Below the pieces are notes generated by a model. It saw only the letters and a program-made list of their open reading frames with translations, made no database searches and was not told the origin of the DNA. The translations under genes were made by a program, and so were the position numbers. 8,067 bases of DNA from Actinomycetota bacterium (lineage in GTDB: Bacteria; Actinomycetota; Thermoleophilia; Gaiellales; Gaiellaceae), in the NCBI GenBank assembly GCA_013697465.1, contig JACCWU010000273.1:1-8067 (forward strand). Direction: 5' to 3'. Numbering within the stretch: the first letter of the stretch is position 1; the number at the start of each line of letters is the position of its first letter. Below are positions 1 to 5,659 of this stretch, piece after piece.

Positions 1-1
1 G

Positions 2-922
2 GCGAAGGAGGCGAAGCTCCACTCGCCCGGCATCGTGCAAAACGGCACTGTGAAGGGGCAGCTCATCGCGATGCCGTGGTTCTCGGACTACGGGATCCTC
101 TACTACCGAACCGACCTGCTCCGGAAATACGGCTACAAGTCGCCGCCGAAGACGTGGCAGCAGCTCGGAGCGATGGCGAAGAAGATCCAGGCCGGCGAAC
201 GTGACTCCAATCCGGACTTCGCCGGGTTCGTCTACCAGGGCAACGCCTACGAAGGCCTGACCTGCGACGCGCTCGAGTGGGTGGCGTCTGCCGGAGGCGG
301 CCACTTCATCGACGGTGGGAAGGCGTCGATCAACAACGCGAAGGCGGCTGCGATCCTGAACCTGCAACGAAGCTGGGTCGGCAACGTCGCTCCACGGGGC
401 GTGACGTCGTACCAGGAGACGGAGACGCACGAGGCGTTCGCCGCCGGCAGCGCCGCGTTCATGCGGAACTGGCCCTACGCCTACTCGGTGAGTCAGGCGG
501 GCGCGGTCAAGGGCAAGTTCGACGTAACCGTCCTCCCGCACACCGGTAAGAACCCGTCCGTCGGAACCGCCGGCGGTTGGATGCTCGGGGTGTCCAAGTA
601 CTCGAAGAACATCCCGGCTGCGACCGAGCTCGTCCGCTACCTGACGAGCCCGGGAGTGCAGAAGTTCAACGCGATCTTCAGCACGAACCCGCCGACGATT
701 CCCTCCGTTGCGACGGACCCGGCCGTGCGGAAGGTCAACCCCTGGCTCAAGCCGGAGATCGCGAACGTCGCTCGCGTCACGCGTCCGTCGCAGCTCGGCG
801 CGAAGTACCAGCAGGGCTCGCAGGCGATCTACCAGGGTGTCAACCAGATCCTGAACGGGCAGGATGCCAAGAAGGTGCTCCCCAGGATCGAGCAGCAGCT
901 GAACCGGCTTCTGGGCAAGTGA
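2..922 (+). CDS. ABC transporter sugar-binding protein (trehalose/maltose type), 5' end missing
   Basis: Extracytoplasmic solute-binding protein of the family 1 (SBP_bac_1, MalE-like) class, which captures a sugar outside the membrane and hands it to the permease pair encoded next. The frame is open from base 2, so the true start, signal peptide and first lobe lie upstream; 306 residues are present, while full-length relatives have roughly 420-450. Visible family features are an early PWFSDYGILYYRTDLL segment, a PPKTWQQL turn, and FVYQGNAYEGLTCDALEW followed by an Ala/Gly-rich stretch, the sugar-site region typical of trehalose/maltose-binding proteins of the Thermococcus/Thermus type. Later come AFAAGSAAFMRNWPY, GTAGGWMLGVSKYSKN and a C-terminal helix ending in RIEQQLNRLLGK. 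The gene ends in TGA and is followed by a hairpin before the permease genes. Class assignment is firm; the exact sugar is inferred. Confidence 0.93.
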   Translation, partial: AKEAKLHSPGIVQNGTVKGQLIAMPWFSDYGILYYRTDLLRKYGYKSPPKTWQQLGAMAKKIQAGERDSNPDFAGFVYQGNAYEGLTCDALEWVASAGGGHFIDGGKASINNAKAAAILNLQRSWVGNVAPRGVTSYQETETHEAFAAGSAAFMRNWPYAYSVSQAGAVKGKFDVTVLPHTGKNPSVGTAGGWMLGVSKYSKNIPAATELVRYLTSPGVQKFNAIFSTNPPTIPSVATDPAVRKVNPWLKPEIANVARVTRPSQLGAKYQQGSQAIYQGVNQILNGQDAKKVLPRIEQQLNRLLGK

Positions 923-945
923 GGCGATAGCCGGAGATAGAACGA

Positions 946-971
946 AGGATGGGGGCTCCGGCCCCCATCCT
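946..971 (+). terminator. Perfect 11-bp hairpin after the binding-protein gene
   Basis: The arms AGGATGGGGGC (946-956) and GCCCCCATCCT (961-971) pair perfectly around a TCCG tetraloop. The hairpin begins 24 nt after the binding-protein stop and ends 23 nt before the permease start. It is followed by CTGTTCC rather than a run of T, so it is not a classic strong intrinsic terminator. In binding-protein-dependent transporters such intercistronic hairpins commonly lower read-through into the permease genes or protect the upstream mRNA 3' end, giving more binding protein than permease. The structure is read directly; the role is inference. Confidence 0.6.
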
Positions 972-994
972 CTGTTCCACGACGTGAGACGACG

Positions 995-1930
995 ATGAGC
1001 GTGATTCAGCCCGCCACCCCCGCACGGACGTTCCCGCGGAGACGGAGATCGACGCGGCTTCAGCGCAAGCAGACGCGTCTCGCCTGGTTCATGCTCGTGC
1101 CGGCGCTCGCGGTGGTCGCAGTCGTCGCGATCTACCCCCTCGGGCTGACCGTCTACCAGAGCTTCACGAACGAGCAGTTCCTCGCCGGCTTGCAGCCGGT
1201 CGATTTCGTTGGGCTCGACAACTACCGCTATCTCCTCGATGACACGATCTTCCGCGACTCGGTCGTCCTCACGATCAAGTTCACGGTCATAACGGTCGCC
1301 TTCGAGTTCGTCCTGGGCATGATCATCGCGCTCGTCGTCAACTCCGGCTTCAAGGGGAGGGGTGTCATGCGAGCCGTGATGCTCGTCCCCTGGGCGATAC
1401 CGACAGTCATCTCGGCGCAGATGTGGAAGTGGATGTACAACGACATCTTCGGCGTCATCAACGACGGGCTTCTCCGCCTCCACATCATCGATCATGGCGT
1501 GGCGTGGATCTCGCAGCCGAGCACGGCGCTTGCTTCCGTCTGCGCGGTTGACATCTGGAAGACGACGCCGTTCGTCGCGCTTCTGCTGCTCGCCGGCATG
1601 CAGGTGATACCAACCGACCTGTACGAGGCAGCGAACGTCGACGGTGTGAGCAAGTGGCATCAGTTCTGGCGCATCACGATGCCGCTCCTGATGCCGGCGA
1701 TCCTCGTCACGCTCATCTTCCGTACCCTCGACGCGCTCCGCGTCTTCGACGTCTTCTACGTGTTCTTCGGCTCGCGCCCCGACACGCAGACGATGGCGAT
1801 CTACGACCAGAACACGATCGTCACCGTCGGGGACGTTGGTTATGGCGCCGCGGTCAGTGTCGCAATCTTTCTCATCATCGGGCTCTTCGTGGTCATCTAC
1901 ACCACGTTCATGCGGGTGCAAGAGCGATGA
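995..1930 (+). CDS. ABC sugar transporter permease, MalF/UgpA type
   Basis: Integral membrane subunit (311 aa) of a carbohydrate uptake ABC transporter, one half of the translocation pore. The N-terminus is basic and Arg-rich (about residues 11-28), then six hydrophobic segments follow: roughly 30-50, 90-115, 123-146, 177-205, 229-258 and a last one ending just before the C-terminus. The EAA loop that docks on the ATPase is YEAANVDGVSKWHQFWRI (about 210-227), with the conserved Glu-Ala-Ala and Asp-Gly. The length and single EAA loop match the MalF-like partner in CUT1 systems; it lacks the large periplasmic P2 insertion of enterobacterial MalF. The ATG at 995 precedes the family's usual short cytoplasmic tail; no strong ribosome-binding site is evident. 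Its TGA overlaps the next gene's ATG (ATGA), which indicates translational coupling. Confidence 0.93.
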   Translation: MSVIQPATPARTFPRRRRSTRLQRKQTRLAWFMLVPALAVVAVVAIYPLGLTVYQSFTNEQFLAGLQPVDFVGLDNYRYLLDDTIFRDSVVLTIKFTVITVAFEFVLGMIIALVVNSGFKGRGVMRAVMLVPWAIPTVISAQMWKWMYNDIFGVINDGLLRLHIIDHGVAWISQPSTALASVCAVDIWKTTPFVALLLLAGMQVIPTDLYEAANVDGVSKWHQFWRITMPLLMPAILVTLIFRTLDALRVFDVFYVFFGSRPDTQTMAIYDQNTIVTVGDVGYGAAVSVAIFLIIGLFVVIYTTFMRVQER

Positions 1931-2844
1931 GCGTCGCGCTCGACACCGACCGGGCGGCACGGGCGAAGGCGCTGGCGGCGCGACAACGGGCGCAGCGGAG
2001 GTCCGGCCGCAGGCTCGTGAAGCGCATTCCCTTCTACCTGCTGCTCGCGGTCATCTTCTTCTTCGCGCTGTTCCCCTTCTACTGGGCGCTCCGGTCCGCG
2101 TTCACGCCCGAGCGCGATCTGTTCGCGACCCCGGTGCAGTACTTCCCGCTCGATCCCACACTCGACCACTTTCGAAGCGTGCTGTCGAGCGGCGAGTTCC
2201 AGGACGCGCTGCTCAACTCCACCATCGTTGCGGTAGCCGTGACCCTCTTGGCCCTGGCGATCGGATCGTTGGCGGCATATGCGCTGGGGCGATTCCAGTT
2301 TCGCGGCCGCTCCGCCACGCTCTACCTCATGCTCTCGATGACGATCTTCCCGCAGATCGCCATCCTCGGTGCGCTCTACACCTCGATCAACCGCCTCGGG
2401 CTCTACAACAGCCTCGGAGCGCTGATCTTCAGCTACATGATCTTCACGCTTCCGTTCACGGTGTGGGTCCTCACGAGCTTCATGCGCGCGCTGCCAAAAG
2501 ACCTCGAGGAGGCTGCCTACATAGACGGCGCCTCGCCCCTTCAGGTCTTCTACCGCGTGATGCTGCCGCTCGTCGCCCCGGCGCTCGTCACGACGGGCCT
2601 GCTCGCCTTCATCGCCGCGTGGAACGAGTTCCTGTATGCGCTCTCGTTCACGGCTACGCCCGACAAGCGCACCGTGCCGGTCGCCATCGTGAGCTTCACC
2701 GGAGAGTCCGGAAGCGCATTTCAGACTCCTTGGGGCCAGATCATGGCCGCGACGATCATCGTCACGCTCCCGCTCATCGTGCTGACCTTGATCCTCCAGA
2801 GGAGGATCCTCGCCGGCCTTACCGCCGGCGCCGTCAAGGGCTAA
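1927..2844 (+). CDS. ABC sugar transporter permease, MalG type
   Basis: Second permease subunit (305 aa) forming the membrane channel with the MalF-type partner. The frame stays open upstream to 1654, but that extension lies inside the preceding permease gene; the ATG at 1927, in an ATGA overlap with the previous stop, gives the normal family length. A basic N-terminus (residues 9-33) precedes a first membrane span at about 34-57. Further hydrophobic segments lie around 97-120, 132-152, 162-187, 210-232 and near the C-terminus (about 270-292). The EAA loop is EEAAYIDGASPLQVFYRVMLP (positions 194-213 and the next residue), nearly consensus, and it contacts the ATPase. FQTPWGQIMAATII before the last span is typical of MalG-like proteins. 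It ends TAA, 3 nt from the stop of the opposing ATPase gene. Confidence 0.94.
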   Translation: MSVALDTDRAARAKALAARQRAQRRSGRRLVKRIPFYLLLAVIFFFALFPFYWALRSAFTPERDLFATPVQYFPLDPTLDHFRSVLSSGEFQDALLNSTIVAVAVTLLALAIGSLAAYALGRFQFRGRSATLYLMLSMTIFPQIAILGALYTSINRLGLYNSLGALIFSYMIFTLPFTVWVLTSFMRALPKDLEEAAYIDGASPLQVFYRVMLPLVAPALVTTGLLAFIAAWNEFLYALSFTATPDKRTVPVAIVSFTGESGSAFQTPWGQIMAATIIVTLPLIVLTLILQRRILAGLTAGAVKG

Positions 2845-2847
2845 TCC

Positions 2848-4029
2848 CTAGATCGAGAGCCTGGTCTCCGGATCGAAGAAATAGAGACGGCTCGTGTCGA
2901 CGGCGAGCTCGATCGGGCTGCCTTCGGTGATCTTCGACTTCGGATCGACGCGCGCGACGAGCCGGGCGACGTTACGACCGCTGCCGGGGCCTGGCGCTCC
3001 GAGCGCCGGATCCTCCGTGACGGCGCCGGTAATCACGGCGGGCGCGGCAACCGTGAAGTACACGAGCAGCTCGGCGCCGAGCGGCTCGGTGTAGTCGCAG
3101 GTCGTCACTATGCGCGGACCCTCCGCGTCGCGCTCGAGACTCGCATCGTCGAAGTTCTCCGGCCGGATTCCGAGCAGGACCCGGCGCCCGAGGAAGCGCT
3201 CGAGCTCTGGATGGCTGCGTCCGAGCGCGCTGTCGATGGGCAGTCGGTGCTCGCCGAACGTCACCGAGAGCGCTCCATTCGAGCTTGCGAGCTCCGCCTC
3301 GATCAAGTTGATCGACGGAGATCCGATGAACCCGGCGACGAACTCGTTCACGGGGCGCTCGTAGAGCCCTTGGGGCGTCGCAACCTGCTGCAGACGACCG
3401 CTTTGCATGACCGCAACCCTGTCACCGAGCGTCATCGCCTCGGTCTGGTCGTGGGTGACGTAGACGGTGGTCACTCCGAGGCGCCGCTGAAGATCATGGA
3501 TCTCGCCTCGCATCTGCACACGGAGCTTGGCGTCGAGGTTCGATAGCGGCTCGTCCATCAGAAACGCCTGCGGCTCGCGGACGATCGCCCGCCCCATCGC
3601 GACGCGTTGTCGTTGCCCGCCAGACAACGCTTTCGGCTTCTTGTCGAGGAAGTCCTCGATTTGGAGCGTTTCCGCGGCTCGGTGCACGCGCGCGGTGATT
3701 TCCGCCTTGGGCAGCTTTCGGAACTTGAGCCCGAAGGCGAGATTGTCGGCGACTGTCATGTGAGGGTAGAGCGCGTAGTTCTGGAAGACCATCGCAATGT
3801 CGCGCTCCTTCGGGCCAAGGTCGTTCACGACCTGATCGCCGATGCTGATCGTCCCGTCGGAGATCTCTTCGAGTCCGGCGAGCATTCGGAGGGCCGTCGT
3901 CTTGCCGCATCCCGAAGGACCGACGAGCACCATGAGCTCTCCGTCCTCGATCGCGAGATCGAGATCTTGAACAGCCCACGTGCCGTCGTCGTAGACCTTC
4001 GAGACGCCTTCGTACGTAATCTCAGCCAA
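2848..4029 (-). CDS. ABC transporter ATP-binding protein, MalK/UgpC/MsmK type
   Basis: Cytoplasmic ATPase (393 aa) that powers carbohydrate import as a dimer. From the start: Walker A GPSGCGKTT (37-45), Q-loop Gln83 in MVFQNYALYPHMTV, signature LSGGQRQRVAMGRA (135-148), Walker B FLMDEP (156-161) with D-loop SNLDAK, and switch His193 in VTHDQTEAM. After about residue 240 comes the C-terminal TOBE/OB-fold regulatory domain, with GSPSINLIEAE and GIRPENF, as in multi-sugar ATPases. The start chosen is TTG at 4029: it opens the family-typical LAEITYEGVSKVYDDG and has a good Shine-Dalgarno upstream. The frame runs on upstream to 5010 only as an antisense shadow of the glucosidase gene, and the nearby ATG at 4048 is out of frame and hits a stop. 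It probably serves the adjacent permeases but may be shared with other transporters, as MsmK-type ATPases are. Confidence 0.94.
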   Translation of the reverse strand: MAEITYEGVSKVYDDGTWAVQDLDLAIEDGELMVLVGPSGCGKTTALRMLAGLEEISDGTISIGDQVVNDLGPKERDIAMVFQNYALYPHMTVADNLAFGLKFRKLPKAEITARVHRAAETLQIEDFLDKKPKALSGGQRQRVAMGRAIVREPQAFLMDEPLSNLDAKLRVQMRGEIHDLQRRLGVTTVYVTHDQTEAMTLGDRVAVMQSGRLQQVATPQGLYERPVNEFVAGFIGSPSINLIEAELASSNGALSVTFGEHRLPIDSALGRSHPELERFLGRRVLLGIRPENFDDASLERDAEGPRIVTTCDYTEPLGAELLVYFTVAAPAVITGAVTEDPALGAPGPGSGRNVARLVARVDPKSKITEGSPIELAVDTSRLYFFDPETRLSI

Positions 4030-4068
4030 GGCCCTCTCCCTTCGCCATGTCGTGAGAATGTACGCGCA
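4030..4068. promoter_or_regulatory. 39-nt divergent intergenic region, ATPase / GH13 gene
   Basis: Only 39 nt separate the two divergent start codons, so at least one promoter must extend into the opposite coding region. On the + strand GAGAAT (4054-4059) resembles a -10 element and would start transcription at about 4066-4067, almost at the GH13 ATG; I see no convincing -35. An imperfect dyad, CGCAA (4065-4069) and TTGCG (4080-4084) separated by 10 nt, overlaps the GH13 start and recalls LacI-family operators, but its inner positions pair poorly. The region is clearly the control point for both genes; the individual sites are weak guesses. Confidence 0.35.
4033..4040 (-). promoter_or_regulatory. 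Shine-Dalgarno that fixes the TTG start of the ATPase gene
   Basis: On the - strand this reads GGGAGAGG; its GGAG core lies 6 nt before the TTG at 4029. The site supports the TTG as the true start despite a much longer open frame upstream. Confidence 0.7.
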
Positions 4069-5586
4069 ATGGTTACACGTTGCGGGGCTCGAGAAACACG
4101 TCCGACAAGTGAGTCGTGGTGGCGAGAGGGCGTTCTCTACCAAATCTACCCTCGGTCGTTCGCCGACGCGAACGACGACGGAATCGGGGATCTCCGCGGG
4201 ATCACCGGAAACCTCGAGTATCTCGAGTGGCTCGGCATCGACGGGATCTGGCTGAACCCGATTCACCCCTCGCCGAACGTCGACTGGGGATACGACGTCT
4301 CGGACTACACCGGCGTCCACCGGGACCTCGGGACGCTCGCGGATCTGGACGAGCTCGTCGCCGAGGCAGGGCGGCTCGGAATCCGCGTCCTGCTCGATCT
4401 CGTCCCGAACCACACCTCCGACCAGCATCCGTGGTTCCGCGAGCGTCCCGCGTACTACGTCTGGGCGGACCAGGTTCCCAACAACTGGCAATCGATCTTC
4501 GGCGGCGGCTCTGCGTGGGAGCTCGACGCGGAGACCGGCCGCTATTACCTGCACAACTTCGCCCGCGAGCAGCCGGATCTCGACTGGTGGAACCCTGGTG
4601 TGCGCGACGAGTTCGACCGCATCCTCCGGTTCTGGCTGGATCGCGGCATCGCGGGCTTCCGAATCGACGTCGCGCATGCGCTGATCAAGGACAACGAGCT
4701 TCGCGACGAGCCTAGCGCTGAGGACCGCGTCTTCTCGATGAACCGACCCGAAACCCACCAGATCCTGCGCGACTGGCGCCGCCTCGCCGACTCCTACGAC
4801 CCACCCCGCATTCTCGTCGGCGAGGCATACGTTCTCGACGTCGAGCGCTGGGCGCGGTACTACGGATCGGGGTACGACCAGCTCAATCTCGCGTTCAACT
4901 TCGGCCTCGTCCACGCGGATCTCGATGCCGCGGAGATGCGGGCGGTCGTCGCTGCGACGGAGATGCTGCTCCCGGAGGGCGCCTGGCCCGGCTGGACCGG
5001 GTCGAATCACGACGTCGGCCGCCTCACCACGCGCTGGTGCGACGGTGACGAAGCGCGTGCCCGCTGCGCGCTGCTAATCCTCCTGACGCTGCGCGGAACG
5101 CCGTTCCTCTACTACGGCGACGAGCTCGCGCTCGCGGATGGGCACGTTCCGCCTGAGCGGCGTCTGGACGTCGCCGAGCCCTCGCGCGATCCGTGCCGCA
5201 CGCCGATGCCCTGGTCACGGCACGGCGGGTGGACGAACCCGTGGCTTCCGCTCGAGGACACGAGCCGAAACGTCGAGGAGCAGCGCACAGATCCATCGTC
5301 GACGCTGCACTTCACGCGGGATCTCATCGCGCTCCGTCGGCGGTTCCGGGACGTTCGGTTGGGCTCGTATGCCGAGCTGCCCGCTCCAGAGGGAGCGTGG
5401 GCGTGGCAGCGCGGCGAGGGCGTCGTCGTGGCCGTCAACCTCTGTGCAACCCCGGTCGAGATCGAAGGTATCGAGGGAGCCGTGATGCTTGCGACCAATC
5501 GCGCGCGCGAGAGCGAGCTCGTCCGCGGCCGGCTCCGGCTCGGCGCAGCGGAGGGGGTGATCATCGTCGCGCCTGAAGCCAAGTGA
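4069..5586 (+). CDS. GH13 alpha-glucosidase / oligo-1,6-glucosidase
   Basis: Retaining glycoside hydrolase (505 aa) that releases glucose from short alpha-glucosides; the absence of a signal peptide places it in the cytoplasm, downstream of the importer. The (beta/alpha)8 barrel begins with WWREGVLYQIYPRSFAD and a Ca-binding-type loop DANDDGIGD (33-41). Conserved regions: I, DLVPNHTS (110-117); V, QPDLDWW (168-174), the oligo-1,6-glucosidase-like QPDLN signature; II, GFRIDVAHA with nucleophile Asp200; III, LVGEAY with acid/base Glu252; IV, SNHDVGR with stabiliser Asp315. A beta-rich C-terminal domain follows (about 420-505). Val201 after the nucleophile is the residue usually linked to alpha-1,6 preference. 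The ATG at 4069 is the first in-frame start close to the domain; the frame open upstream to 3607 is a shadow of the ATPase gene. No strong Shine-Dalgarno is visible, so the message may be nearly leaderless. Confidence 0.93.
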   Translation: MVTRCGARETRPTSESWWREGVLYQIYPRSFADANDDGIGDLRGITGNLEYLEWLGIDGIWLNPIHPSPNVDWGYDVSDYTGVHRDLGTLADLDELVAEAGRLGIRVLLDLVPNHTSDQHPWFRERPAYYVWADQVPNNWQSIFGGGSAWELDAETGRYYLHNFAREQPDLDWWNPGVRDEFDRILRFWLDRGIAGFRIDVAHALIKDNELRDEPSAEDRVFSMNRPETHQILRDWRRLADSYDPPRILVGEAYVLDVERWARYYGSGYDQLNLAFNFGLVHADLDAAEMRAVVAATEMLLPEGAWPGWTGSNHDVGRLTTRWCDGDEARARCALLILLTLRGTPFLYYGDELALADGHVPPERRLDVAEPSRDPCRTPMPWSRHGGWTNPWLPLEDTSRNVEEQRTDPSSTLHFTRDLIALRRRFRDVRLGSYAELPAPEGAWAWQRGEGVVVAVNLCATPVEIEGIEGAVMLATNRARESELVRGRLRLGAAEGVIIVAPEAK

Positions 5587-5600
5587 CAAGTTGTCACTTG
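5580..5600. repeat. Palindrome P1, overlapping the GH13 stop codon
   Basis: The arms CAAGTGACAA (5580-5589) and TTGTCACTTG (5591-5600) are perfect inverted repeats around a single G. It contains the TGA stop of the GH13 gene (5584-5586). As RNA it could form an 8-bp stem with an AAGUU loop. No T-run follows, so it is a poor intrinsic terminator. Its 19-nt core matches the second palindrome (5632-5656) at 17 positions, and both differences fall at mirror positions. It could be a protein-binding dyad, a REP-like element or an RNA-processing hairpin; the sequence does not decide. Confidence 0.75.
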
Positions 5601-5631
5601 CTCGCAAGCGCTGCGCCCTCCTCGCTCCAGG

Positions 5632-5656
5632 CCCAAGTTACAAGTTGTAACTTGGG
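5632..5656. repeat. Palindrome P2, immediately before the M20 peptidase start
   Basis: The arms CCCAAGTTACAA (5632-5643) and TTGTAACTTGGG (5645-5656) are perfect inverted repeats around a single G. It ends 3 nt before the ATG at 5660 and occupies the place where a ribosome-binding site would sit. As RNA it could form a 10-bp stem with an AAGUU loop. It shares the core AAGTKACAAGTTGTMACTT with P1, centre-to-centre distance 54 nt. The position suggests control of the peptidase gene, as an operator or a leader hairpin, but a dispersed repeat that happened to land here is equally possible. Confidence 0.78.
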
Positions 5657-5659
5657 TCG

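Noticed and set aside
1654..1926. 91-codon N-terminal extension of the MalG-type permease
   Set aside because: It lies within the MalF-type gene in another frame, and the ATGA overlap at 1927 gives the normal family start and length.
2811..2830. CGCCGG/CCGGCG hairpin near the end of the MalG-type gene as a terminator
   Set aside because: Only a 6-bp stem with an 8-nt loop, inside coding sequence and with no T-run; expected by chance at this GC content.
3607..4068. 154-codon N-terminal extension of the GH13 enzyme
   Set aside because: It is antisense to the ATPase Walker/signature region, and the GH13 barrel begins only after 4069.
4030..5010. Long - strand open frame extending the ATPase protein by 327 residues at its N-terminus
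   Set aside because: It is antisense to the conserved GH13 gene, its translation has no recognisable domain, and the ATPase start is fixed at TTG 4029 by its ribosome-binding site and family N-terminus.
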